The notes under the pieces were generated by a model that saw only the letters and a list, made by a program, of their open reading frames with translations, did not search any database and was not told where the DNA came from. The translations under genes and the position numbers were made by a program. From Candidatus Methanoperedens nitratireducens (GTDB lineage Archaea > Halobacteriota > Methanosarcinia > Methanosarcinales > Methanoperedenaceae), in contig DYGR01000026.1 in NCBI GenBank assembly GCA_020724545.1, forward strand, positions 1 through 42,403: a stretch of 42,403 nucleotides of DNA, written 5' to 3'. Of this stretch, positions 22,726 through 32,122 are shown piece after piece; within the stretch, counting starts at the first letter, position 1; every line of letters begins with the position of its first letter.

Positions 22726-22735
22726 ATATATTTAA
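22726..22735 (+). promoter_or_regulatory. TATA box of hsdR
   Basis: ATATATATTTA-type sequence is centred about 25 bases before the hsdR ATG (22756). With the usual spacing, transcription would start at or next to the ATG, giving a leaderless hsdR mRNA separate from the hsdM-hsdS transcript. Confidence 0.5.
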
Positions 22736-22755
22736 AAATTCATTTGGTATAAAGA

Positions 22756-25700
22756 ATGGCAATGAACGACTACTCTGAAGATTTACTTGTGGAACAGCCC
22801 GCCATCGCGCTTTTTCAAGAACTGGGCTGGGAGACCGCTAACTGCTTCCATGAGAAATTCGGCGCAAATGGCACTCCTGGACGTGAGACTTCAAGTGAAG
22901 TGGTGCTTGTGCCCCGCCTTCGCGCCACGCTTGTGCGCCTGAACCCCGACCTGCCATCAGAGGCGATCGCGCTCGCAATTGAAGAGCTCACCCGCGACCG
23001 CAGCGTCATGAGCCCTGCGAATGCCAACCGCGAGGTTTATAGATTGCTAAAAAACGGCGTAAAAGTCTCTTTCAGGGGCAAAGAAAACGAAGAGACGGTT
23101 GAGAATGTCCGTGTGATTGACTGGAATGAGCCTTCCAATAACGATTTCTTCCTTGCGTCGCAGTTCTGGATTTCCGGGGATATGTACAAGCGCCGTGCCG
23201 ACCTTGTTGGCTTTGTTAACGGTCTGCCGCTCATCTTCATCGAACTCAAGGCATCGCACAAGCGGCTGGAACATGCATACAGGGATAACCTGCGCGATTA
23301 CAAGAATACAATACCGCAGATTTTCTGGTATAATAGCTTCATTATTCTTTCAAACGGCAGCCAGAGCAAAATAGGCAGCATGACAGCAGAGTGGGAGCAC
23401 TTCGCAGAGTGGAAAAAGATCAACAGCGAAGGCGAGAAGGGTATCGTATCACTGGATACAATGATCAGGGGAACATGCGAGCCAGCGCGCCTTCTTGATA
23501 TTGTTGAGAATTTCACGCTGTTCAGCGAAGCCAGCGGCGGAATTGTAAAGCTGGTTGCGAAGAACCACCAGTACCTTGGTGTGAACAACGCTACTGAGGC
23601 ATTGAAGCAGATCGAAAAGAACAGAGGACGCCTCGGGGTATTCTGGCACACCCAGGGCAGCGGGAAAAGCTACTCTATGGTCTTCTTTTCGCAGAAAGTG
23701 CTGCGAAAAATCCCCGGTAATTTCACGTTCGTTATCGTGACCGATAGACAGGATCTGGACAACCAGATATACAAGAACTTTGCCGGCGCAGGCGCCGTGA
23801 CTGAGGAGCAGGTGCAGGCAGAGAGCGGAGAACACTTAAAGCAGCTACTGCGTGAAGACCACCGCTACATCTTCACTCTTATCCAGAAATTTCATAAAAA
23901 GAAGGGCGAAACCTATCCTATGCTTTCAGCTCGCAAAGATATCATTGTCATCACAGATGAGGCACACCGCAGCCAGTATGATGCCCTTGCCCTGAACATG
24001 CGAAATGCCCTTCCCAATGCGGCATTCATCGCCTTTACGGGCACGCCTCTCATTGTCGGTGAAGAAAAGACAAAAGAGGTTTTCGGAGACTACGTCAGCA
24101 TCTACAACTTCAAGCAATCCATAGATGACGGTGCTACAGTTCCGCTTTATTATGAAAATCGCATCCCAGAGCTTCAACTCACCAACAAGGAATTGAATGA
24201 AGACCTGCAACGCCTCATCGATGAGGCTGAACTCGATCCAGACCAGGAGAATAAACTTGAGCGTGAGTTCGCGCGTGAATACCACCTGATAACAAGGGAT
24301 GACCGGCTGGAGAAGATAGCCAAAGACATTGTCGCTCATTTCATGGGACGTGGACAATTTGGGAAAGCAATGGTCGTCTCCATTGACAAAGCAACTGCTG
24401 TTCGGATATACGATAAGGTGCAGAAGTACTGGAAAACGTACCTGAAAGATCTACAGGCCAAGCTGGTAAAATGCCAAGATTCCGAGAAAAAGGAACTTGA
24501 AGAGAAAATCAAATTCATGAAAGAGACCGACATGGCGGTCGTGGTGTCCCAGTCGCAAAATGAGATTGAAGACTTTAAGAAAAAGGATTTGGACATCGCT
24601 AAACATCGCAAGAGGATAGTAAAAGAGGACCTTGACAGGAAGTTCAAGGACCCGGATGACCCGTTTCGCATCGTATTCGTGTGCGCCATGTGGATGACAG
24701 GCTTTGATGTACCATCCTGTTCCACCATCTACCTTGACAAACCCATGCGTAACCATACCCTCATGCAGACCATAGCACGGGCAAACCGGGTGTTCAGAGA
24801 TAAATTAAACGGTCTGATAGTTGATTACGTTGGAGTGTTCAGGAACCTGCAGAAAGCATTGGCAATCTACGGCTCTGGCGCAGGCGGGGGAATAAAAGAA
24901 GGTGAAACTCCAGTAAAGGACAAGAGTGTGCTCGTTGAACAACTAAAAAATGTTATTTTGGAAACCACAGCATTTTGCACAGAACGAGGCATTGACATCT
25001 CAAAGATACAAGCAGCCTATGGTTTTGAGCGCGTCAAGTTGATTGATGATGCGATTGATACAATATTGATTAACGATGAATCAAAAGCGAAGTACCTTTC
25101 GATGGCAGCTAATGTGGTCAGGATATACAGGGCTATCCTCCCCGACCCGGCAGCCAACGAGTTCGGCCCGAAACATCTGCTTTTCGCTAAAATTGCAGAA
25201 ACGATTCGTTCTCTGTCTCCTGAAACTGACATTTTTGAAGTCATGGAATCAGTCGAAAATCTGCTGGATGAGTCCATCGCCACTGAAGGATATGTTATCC
25301 GGGAAAGATCTGATGGATATCGCCTTGTGGATTTGAGCCAGATCGATTTTGAGGCACTAAAGGCAAAATTTGAGAAAAGTCGAAAGCGGATTGAGACTGA
25401 AAAACTCAGGGGCGCTATCAATCGCAAACTGGTGCAAATGGTTCGCTTGAACAAAATCAGGGTTAATTACCTGGAGAAATTCCAGAAATTGATAGATGAT
25501 TACAATTCAGGCTCCTATAATGTGGAAACATTCTTCGCCAATCTTGTGGAATTCGCGCAGGGTCTCAATGAAGAAGAAAAGAGAGGAATCGCTGAGAATC
25601 TTACTGAGGAAGAACTGGCAATCTTCGACCTATTGATAAAACCTGAAATGATCCTTAGCAATAAGGAGCAACAAGAGGTTAAAAAGGTGGCACATGATCT

Positions 25701-25914
25701 TCTGGAAACATTAAAGAAGGAAAAACTTGTTCTCGATTGGCGTAAGCGCCAGCAATCGATGGCAGCTGTAAGGCTATCTATTGAAGAAATTCTGGACCGC
25801 CTGCCGCGGAGCTATCTACCTGAATTGTATCAGCATAAATGCGATGTGGTGTATCAACACATATATGATTCTTATTTTGGACAGGGACAGAGTATTTATC
25901 AACCTGTGGTTTGA
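22756..25914 (+). CDS. hsdR: Type I restriction endonuclease subunit HsdR
   Basis: The 1052-residue motor-nuclease has an N-terminal PD-(D/E)xK domain with D149 and E163-x-K165 in RADLVGFVNGLPLIFIELK. The translocase has Walker A QGSGKS at 300-305, DEAH at 401-404, FTGTPL, and helicase motif VI-like QTIARANRVFRDK. A helical C-terminal domain follows for binding HsdM/S. HsdR pulls DNA with ATP and cuts far from unmethylated sites. Full length with no disruption. It likely has its own promoter (22726). Confidence 0.96.
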   Translation: MAMNDYSEDLLVEQPAIALFQELGWETANCFHEKFGANGTPGRETSSEVVLVPRLRATLVRLNPDLPSEAIALAIEELTRDRSVMSPANANREVYRLLKNGVKVSFRGKENEETVENVRVIDWNEPSNNDFFLASQFWISGDMYKRRADLVGFVNGLPLIFIELKASHKRLEHAYRDNLRDYKNTIPQIFWYNSFIILSNGSQSKIGSMTAEWEHFAEWKKINSEGEKGIVSLDTMIRGTCEPARLLDIVENFTLFSEASGGIVKLVAKNHQYLGVNNATEALKQIEKNRGRLGVFWHTQGSGKSYSMVFFSQKVLRKIPGNFTFVIVTDRQDLDNQIYKNFAGAGAVTEEQVQAESGEHLKQLLREDHRYIFTLIQKFHKKKGETYPMLSARKDIIVITDEAHRSQYDALALNMRNALPNAAFIAFTGTPLIVGEEKTKEVFGDYVSIYNFKQSIDDGATVPLYYENRIPELQLTNKELNEDLQRLIDEAELDPDQENKLEREFAREYHLITRDDRLEKIAKDIVAHFMGRGQFGKAMVVSIDKATAVRIYDKVQKYWKTYLKDLQAKLVKCQDSEKKELEEKIKFMKETDMAVVVSQSQNEIEDFKKKDLDIAKHRKRIVKEDLDRKFKDPDDPFRIVFVCAMWMTGFDVPSCSTIYLDKPMRNHTLMQTIARANRVFRDKLNGLIVDYVGVFRNLQKALAIYGSGAGGGIKEGETPVKDKSVLVEQLKNVILETTAFCTERGIDISKIQAAYGFERVKLIDDAIDTILINDESKAKYLSMAANVVRIYRAILPDPAANEFGPKHLLFAKIAETIRSLSPETDIFEVMESVENLLDESIATEGYVIRERSDGYRLVDLSQIDFEALKAKFEKSRKRIETEKLRGAINRKLVQMVRLNKIRVNYLEKFQKLIDDYNSGSYNVETFFANLVEFAQGLNEEEKRGIAENLTEEELAIFDLLIKPEMILSNKEQQEVKKVAHDLLETLKKEKLVLDWRKRQQSMAAVRLSIEEILDRLPRSYLPELYQHKCDVVYQHIYDSYFGQGQSIYQPVV

Positions 25915-25963
25915 ACAAGCCCTCTTTGTCTGACAATCAAGAGCCTTATAAAAAATACAGTGT

Positions 25964-27481
25964 CTATAAGACCTGTAGAGGCCGTATATGCTCAAGAAGC
26001 ATGCCTTCCACGATCATTGGATACTCCTTTTCTGCGCCTTTCAGGGCATTTGTAAGCTTCCAATCCTTATCAGCAAAGATCGTGATGAGTGGTTCACCTT
26101 TCTTAACCAGTTCACCTTTTTTCTTATTGATCCAGACGCCGGCTCCGATATCTATTGGAGAACCCGCAGCCCTGGCAATCTCAACTATGCGCTTATTATC
26201 AAATTCAATGACATAACCATCCGCAGGTGATAAAAGTTCTCCCCTGTACTCGCCAGGTTTAATATCTGTATGCGTTATATTTGGATTTCCACCCTGTGCC
26301 TCTATAATTTCTTTTAATTTTGTAAGTGCTTTGCCAGAGCGCAGTGTCTCCATTGCAAGCTCCTTACCATGCCCTCTGGTAGCAACTCCTACCATCTCAA
26401 GCAAAATCCCGGCAAGGCCTGTGCTCTTCTCAATAAGGCTATTTGGTCCCTGCATTGTTTCCAGTACCTTCAGCGCCTCTCTCACTTCGATTGCAGGGCC
26501 TACTGTCCTGCCCACTGGCGAAGCACCGTACGTCATTGCACATTCCACACTGATCCCGAGCCTCTCCCCCAGTTCGATTAAATCTCTTGCCAGCCTTTTT
26601 CCTTCATCTGCTGTAGGGATTTTAGTTCCTGCGCCAGTGGGAAGATCGATAACAACATAATCTGCGCCAACAGCGCCTTTTTTTGCTATTATCGATGCAA
26701 GAAGCTGAGAGCGCGGGTCAATCGATAGTGGATATTCGGAGCGTATTAACTTATCATCGGCAGGGGCTATGTTAGTGGCGCCTCCCCATGCTATTACACC
26801 TCCCACCCTCTCTGTTATGTATTTTATCTCATCTGCAGAGAGTTCAACAGGTGCAAGCACCTCCATCAGATCAGCGGTACCCGCAGCGCCGGTTATCGCC
26901 CTTGAACTGGTCTTGGGTATGAGAAGATCGTTTGCCGCTATTATAGGGACAACAAGCAGTGATATCTTGTTCCCCGGCACTCCACCTATGCTGTGCTTAT
27001 CCACAATGGGGTGCGTATCGAACTCGATCTTTTCACCAGTGTCAATCATGGCTCTTGTGAGCCATTCAACCTCATCTGCGCTCATCCCATGGATATATGA
27101 GGTCGTAACGAACGCTGCCATCTCTATATCTGTCAGGTTTTCCCGGACTATATCCTGAATGATCTGATAGATCTCTTCCTGTGTCAGCTTCTGATGATCC
27201 ATCATTTTTTTAATAAAGCTGATCGAGCTGGGTCTTGCAGTAGGGACTATGTTTATTACCAGTGGGCATACTTTTCCCAGCTTCTCACAGCATTCCTGAT
27301 ATACCCCGACATCACCTTTTGCGATCATATCTCCTGTCTCAACGATCGCTGTCAGGTAGCTATGGTCTTTTAATTGCACACGGTCGCCGCTGCGAACCCC
27401 AAGTTCTTTTGCATCTTCTGGACTAAGAACTATTTTATATTTTCCTACTTTGATTCTGAGTGGTTGGACTTTAAGTTCCAT
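25964..27481 (-). CDS. deoA: AMP phosphorylase (archaeal DeoA type)
   Basis: The 505-residue protein has the archaeal N-terminal domain (about 1-85, VQPLRIKVGKYKIVLSPEDA), then the thymidine-phosphorylase fold with DKHSIGGVPGNKISLLVVPI, TSSRAITGAAGTADLMEVLA and GTKIPTADEG, and a C-terminal lipoyl-like domain. AMP phosphorylase splits AMP with phosphate to ribose-1,5-bisphosphate, which feeds ribulose-1,5-bisphosphate and type III Rubisco. The partner isomerase and Rubisco are not in this window. The gene converges on hsdR, 49 bases apart. Confidence 0.93.
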   Translation of the reverse strand: MELKVQPLRIKVGKYKIVLSPEDAKELGVRSGDRVQLKDHSYLTAIVETGDMIAKGDVGVYQECCEKLGKVCPLVINIVPTARPSSISFIKKMMDHQKLTQEEIYQIIQDIVRENLTDIEMAAFVTTSYIHGMSADEVEWLTRAMIDTGEKIEFDTHPIVDKHSIGGVPGNKISLLVVPIIAANDLLIPKTSSRAITGAAGTADLMEVLAPVELSADEIKYITERVGGVIAWGGATNIAPADDKLIRSEYPLSIDPRSQLLASIIAKKGAVGADYVVIDLPTGAGTKIPTADEGKRLARDLIELGERLGISVECAMTYGASPVGRTVGPAIEVREALKVLETMQGPNSLIEKSTGLAGILLEMVGVATRGHGKELAMETLRSGKALTKLKEIIEAQGGNPNITHTDIKPGEYRGELLSPADGYVIEFDNKRIVEIARAAGSPIDIGAGVWINKKKGELVKKGEPLITIFADKDWKLTNALKGAEKEYPMIVEGMLLEHIRPLQVL

Positions 27482-27540
27482 CGTATCGTACCTGCTTAAC
27501 CTATATATCGTGTTTATAATTTAGCACTATTCATTAATTC

Positions 27541-28554
<1,014 letters not shown>

Positions 28555-28574
28555 CTATATGAAATATATATTAT

Positions 28575-28580
28575 GAGGTG
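28575..28580 (+). promoter_or_regulatory. Shine-Dalgarno that decides the aif1A start
   Basis: GAGGTG ends 5 bases before the codon CTG at 28586-28588, ideal spacing for initiation there. No ATG, GTG or TTG in frame lies between the upstream in-frame TGA (28574-28576) and codon 27 of the gene. Confidence 0.65.
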
Positions 28581-28585
28581 TTATA

Positions 28586-28900
28586 CTGAAACAGCGACAA
28601 AATAATAGGCAAGAGCCTGAAGAAATCACAAGGGTTCGCATTCCCCAGAAGAGTGCAAACGAGGTGCTGGGCACTGTTGAAAGCCTGTTGGGGGCCAACA
28701 AGATAAGAGTCAGGTGCATGGATGGCGTAGTAAGGCTCGCTCGCATTCCTGGTAAAATCAAAAAAAGGATATGGCTCAGGGAGGGGGATGTTGTTATAGT
28801 TGTTCCATGGTCTTTCCAGAATGAAAAAGCGGATATCACATGGAAATACAGCGGCCCTCAGGTAAACTGGCTGCAGCGCAAAGGGTTTTTAAAAAGCTAA
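28586..28900 (+). CDS. eif1a: Translation initiation factor aIF1A, apparent CTG start
   Basis: The OB-fold factor reads EEITRVRIPQKSANEVLGTV, then RVRCMDGVVRLARIPGKIKK and a REGDVVIVVPWSFQNEKADI block, ending LQRKGFLKS. It binds the ribosomal A site during start selection. The first conventional in-frame codon is a GTG at 28664, which would remove the conserved VRIP strand. Extending to the CTG at 28586 behind a GAGGTG Shine-Dalgarno gives the normal length of about 104 residues. It heads the conserved aif1A-rio1-KH cluster. A sequencing error is the main alternative. Confidence 0.88.
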   Translation: MKQRQNNRQEPEEITRVRIPQKSANEVLGTVESLLGANKIRVRCMDGVVRLARIPGKIKKRIWLREGDVVIVVPWSFQNEKADITWKYSGPQVNWLQRKGFLKS

Positions 28901-28911
28901 ACTAATCTTTT

Positions 28912-29700
28912 ATGGTCAGTGACAAAAAGCTCAGCCGCATGGAGGAGAGAATCGATGAGTTCCGTATGCGGATCAAGGACTCAAGCCAGAGGGAGGTATT
29001 TGCTGATGTCTTTGATACAGCAACATTGATGGCTCTCTATGAGCTTTCAAAAAAAAGTTATATAACTGCCATGGGGGGTTCTGTAAGTACAGGAAAAGAG
29101 GCAAATATCTTCCATGCCATCTCCAAAAAAGATGATGCCCTGGAGATCGCCGTGAAGATATATATGATATCTACTGCGAATTTTAATGCAATGAAAGACT
29201 ATATTTTAGGAGACCCGCGTTTTAGCGGGATTAAGCAAACCAGGAAAGATATAATCCTGGCATGGGCAAAAAAAGAATTTAAGAATCTGAAGCGAGCCGA
29301 GGATGCAGGTGTGAGGGTACCAAAGCCGTATATCACAAAAAGGAATATACTGTTAATGGAATTTATCGGAAAGGATGGCGTACCCATGCCTCAATTAAAG
29401 GATGTTAAATTAACCGGGAAAGAGGCTCAGCATATTTTTAACAGGATTATAGAATATATGACCCTGCTGTATTCCAGGGCAAGACTTATTCATGCGGATC
29501 TTAGCGAGTACAATATACTGATCGATATGAATAATATGGAGCCTGTTATTATAGATATGGGTCAATCAGTGATGATAGAACATTTTAACGCAGGGAAGTT
29601 CTTAAGACGGGATGTGGATAATATTGCGCATTTTTTTAAAAAATTAAACATTCCAGTAAATGAAGAGAGAATGATATCAATCATAAAGGAGGAAATATGA
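28912..29700 (+). CDS. rio1: Serine/threonine kinase/ATPase Rio1
   Basis: The 262-residue RIO1-type protein has a nucleotide loop GGSVSTGKEANIF (about 55-67), lysine in AVKIY, catalytic HADLSEYN at 194-201 and metal-binding IDMGQSV (214-220), the RIO1 signature. Rio1 acts in late small-subunit ribosome maturation. It lies 11 bases after aif1A and overlaps the KH-protein gene by four bases, the classic archaeal arrangement linking initiation and small-subunit assembly. Confidence 0.95.
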   Translation: MVSDKKLSRMEERIDEFRMRIKDSSQREVFADVFDTATLMALYELSKKSYITAMGGSVSTGKEANIFHAISKKDDALEIAVKIYMISTANFNAMKDYILGDPRFSGIKQTRKDIILAWAKKEFKNLKRAEDAGVRVPKPYITKRNILLMEFIGKDGVPMPQLKDVKLTGKEAQHIFNRIIEYMTLLYSRARLIHADLSEYNILIDMNNMEPVIIDMGQSVMIEHFNAGKFLRRDVDNIAHFFKKLNIPVNEERMISIIKEEI

Positions 29701-30233
29701 CCGAGCATATTAAAATTCCGCTTGAGAGGGTGGCAGTTTTAGTCGGGCCAAAAGGTAGCGTTAAAGAACTGATCGAAAACAAATCAACAGCCACGCTTAA
29801 TATCGATAGCCAGAGCGGGGATGTTGAGATTACGGAAGCAAAAGACCCGATCAAAGGATTGAGAACAAGAGAGGTAATCCATGCGATCGCAAGGGGTTTC
29901 AGTCCTGAGAAAGCACTCCGGCTATTTGATGACGATCTTCTTATGTTTGAAACTATCGACCTGTCGAATATCGCCAGATCAGAAAAGGACCTGCAGCGCA
30001 TAAAAGGAAGAATAATCGGTAAAGCAGGCAAAACCCGGGAGGTCTTTGAGAACCTGACCAGCTCGCAGATCTCGGTCTATGGAAAAACAATATGTTTAAT
30101 CGGGTATCCTGAGCAGAACGCTGTAGCCCGGGCGGGTATAGAGATGCTCCTGGAAGGGTCAACGCACGGGCCGGTATATAAGTTCCTTGAGAAAAAAAAG
30201 AGTGAACTGAAGCGTGTCGAGATGGGGTTCTAG
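29697..30233 (+). CDS. KH-domain rRNA-processing protein (Dim2/Pno1-like)
   Basis: The 178-residue protein has two KH domains. The first (about 3-75) has VAVLVGPKGSVKELIENKST. The second (about 95-165) has RIKGRIIGKAGKTREVFENLTS with the GxxG loop. Archaeal Dim2/Krr1-like proteins bind the 3' region of 16S rRNA and cooperate with Rio1 and Nob1. It is coupled to rio1 by a four-base overlap and converges on flpA 16 bases away. Confidence 0.92.
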   Translation: MTEHIKIPLERVAVLVGPKGSVKELIENKSTATLNIDSQSGDVEITEAKDPIKGLRTREVIHAIARGFSPEKALRLFDDDLLMFETIDLSNIARSEKDLQRIKGRIIGKAGKTREVFENLTSSQISVYGKTICLIGYPEQNAVARAGIEMLLEGSTHGPVYKFLEKKKSELKRVEMGF

Positions 30234-30249
30234 ATACATCCAGTAGACG

Positions 30250-30918
30250 TTATCTTTTTTGTGCTATCACTGCTGTATGATCTGAATGGAAAGGTTCCAG
30301 GTTTATTAATTCCTTGATATTGAAATGATCCTCTAATCTTTTTATCTCACTTCTGGCCACTTCACCTGTTTTTTTAATAGAATTGATGCTTTTTAATTTT
30401 ATCATCAATATCAGGAGGCCATTCTTTTTAAGGAATAGTCGGGCGTTCCTTATGGCTATCCCGGCCTGCTCGCGCTGGGCCACGTCCTGGTAGATAAAAT
30501 CAACTTCTGAAACCATATTCCTGTATGAATCAGGATACCGGGCATCGGCAAGAACAGGGATAAGATTCATCCTGGGGATACTGATGCGGATAAGATCCTT
30601 CATAGCTCTTGGTGAGAATTCCACTGCAAAAACAGTTCCTTCCAGGACAATATCTGATACATGGCTGACAGTAGTTCCGTTAGCAGCACCAAGATAGAGT
30701 ACAGTTGAATCTTTCTTTATCAAAATGGATGAACCTTTTAGTATTATGGCAGCAAGTTTGCTGCGATACGGGTCCCAGATACGGAACTCCTCATCCCCGA
30801 CTGTTATTGTTTTTTCGCTGTGTACTCCTGGAACAAGGTTCTTTGTGGCTAATCTTTTTGAGCCATTCATTGATAAAGTAAAGACGTTATCCAGTCCGGT
30901 TTGCCTGATATCCCTCAT
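30250..30918 (-). CDS. flpA: Fibrillarin-like 2'-O-methyltransferase FlpA
   Basis: The 222-residue protein has the fibrillarin core: TVLYLGAANGTTVSHVSDIV (SAM-binding), VFAVEFSPRAMKDL, NLIPVLADARYPDSY and DFIYQDVAQREQAGI. It is the catalytic subunit of C/D box RNPs that methylate rRNA and tRNA ribose. Its usual neighbour nop5 is not adjacent; instead it lies one base downstream of a dehydrogenase gene, so the two are probably co-transcribed. Confidence 0.95.
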   Translation of the reverse strand: MRDIRQTGLDNVFTLSMNGSKRLATKNLVPGVHSEKTITVGDEEFRIWDPYRSKLAAIILKGSSILIKKDSTVLYLGAANGTTVSHVSDIVLEGTVFAVEFSPRAMKDLIRISIPRMNLIPVLADARYPDSYRNMVSEVDFIYQDVAQREQAGIAIRNARLFLKKNGLLILMIKLKSINSIKKTGEVARSEIKRLEDHFNIKELINLEPFHSDHTAVIAQKR

Positions 30919-30919
30919 C

Positions 30920-32047
30920 TCATACAGCTTTGATTAATCGCGCTATATCGTCCCCTATATCAGAGGTCGTACTTGAGCCGCCCATGTCATATGTTCTCAC
31001 TTTACCGTTTACGATATTCTGTTCGATTGCCCTGACTACTGCGGAAGCGGCATCCTTTTCACCGATCTGATCAAGCAGTAATGCTCCAGCCCATATGGTC
31101 GCAATAGGGTTTACCCTGTTCTGGCCCTTGTATTTTGGTGCACTTCCATGTATGGGTTCAAACATGCTTGTCCCTTCGGGGTTTATGTTCCCGCCAGGAG
31201 CAAGGCCAAGGCCGCCCTGTATCATCGCACCAAGGTCGGTTATGATGTCGCCGAACATATTCGGCGCTACTACGGTGTCGAACCACTCAGGGTTCTTAAC
31301 GAACCACATCGTTATGGCATCCACGAAGTTAAAATCGGTTTTAACATCAGGGTATTCGGATGCGATCGAACTGAACTCTTCTCGCCAGAACCCGTAAACA
31401 TCAGACAGCACATTTGCTTTATCTACGGATGAGAGGTGTCTTTTCCTGTTCATTGCAAGCTCAAAGGCATAACGGATGACCCTTCGTGTGCCCTCTTTGC
31501 TGATAAGGCCGAGTTGATAGCCGATCTCATCGCTATCTGAATCTATATCAAGGCCGAATTTTATACTATACAGGTTTCGTACAACCTCAAGTGTTTTCTT
31601 GCTCTTTCCCTTCTTAGAGCGCCCGCCGATCCCGATATAGAAATCCTCGGTATTTTCACGCACAACCACAAAATCAATGTCAGCAGATGTTTTATCCTTG
31701 AGAGGAGTCCAGACCCCTTCGAGTAGTTTTATTGGTCGCAGATTGACATATTCATCAAAATAAAAGCGGATGTTCAGGAGAATGCCCTTCTCCAGTATGC
31801 CGGGTTTAATCCTCTCATCGCCTATGGCGCCGAAATAAATAGCCCTGTACTGAGAGAGTTCCTTGAGCGTATCCTCAGAGATAAGTTCGCCAGTCCCAAG
31901 GTAGTGGTCAGCGCCGTGCGGGTATTCTGTCCATTCGATATCGAAGCCGAACCGCTCACCAGCAGCATCGAGCACCTTGCGCCCTTCTCTTACTATCTCA
32001 GGGCCTATCCCGTCGCCAGGGATAACAGGGATTTTGTATTGTGTCAT
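30920..32047 (-). CDS. Isopropylmalate/isocitrate dehydrogenase family enzyme, probably 3-isopropylmalate type
   Basis: The 375-residue beta-decarboxylating dehydrogenase starts [16 protein letters not shown] and has [18 protein letters not shown], the metal-site [12 protein letters not shown] and nucleotide-site [12 protein letters not shown]. The substrate loop reads [16 protein letters not shown]. The Leu-Leu-x-x-Arg pattern suits isopropylmalate or malate/tartrate enzymes and lacks the Ser of isocitrate dehydrogenase. The [14 protein letters not shown] insertion sets it apart from classical LeuB. Leucine biosynthesis is the best guess, D-malate or tartrate oxidation the alternative. It is translationally close to flpA. 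Confidence 0.82.
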   Translation of the reverse strand: MTQYKIPVIPGDGIGPEIVREGRKVLDAAGERFGFDIEWTEYPHGADHYLGTGELISEDTLKELSQYRAIYFGAIGDERIKPGILEKGILLNIRFYFDEYVNLRPIKLLEGVWTPLKDKTSADIDFVVVRENTEDFYIGIGGRSKKGKSKKTLEVVRNLYSIKFGLDIDSDSDEIGYQLGLISKEGTRRVIRYAFELAMNRKRHLSSVDKANVLSDVYGFWREEFSSIASEYPDVKTDFNFVDAITMWFVKNPEWFDTVVAPNMFGDIITDLGAMIQGGLGLAPGGNINPEGTSMFEPIHGSAPKYKGQNRVNPIATIWAGALLLDQIGEKDAASAVVRAIEQNIVNGKVRTYDMGGSSTTSDIGDDIARLIKAV

Positions 32048-32122
32048 GTACGATCCTCTTGTATTAACTGTACCTTAGAATTCCTGCAAGGTAATTAAAT
32101 TAACTAAATGGGTCGCTCATTT

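Noticed and set aside
25900-25990. Second copy of the tRNA-Phe 3' end as right boundary of an island
   Set aside because: I looked for the T-arm/acceptor sequence here and found no match, so a tRNA-flanked integrated element is not proven.
28664-28900. aIF1A starting at the GTG at 28664
   Set aside because: This start would delete the conserved RVRIP strand of the OB fold, and no Shine-Dalgarno supports it; the CTG at 28586 fits better.
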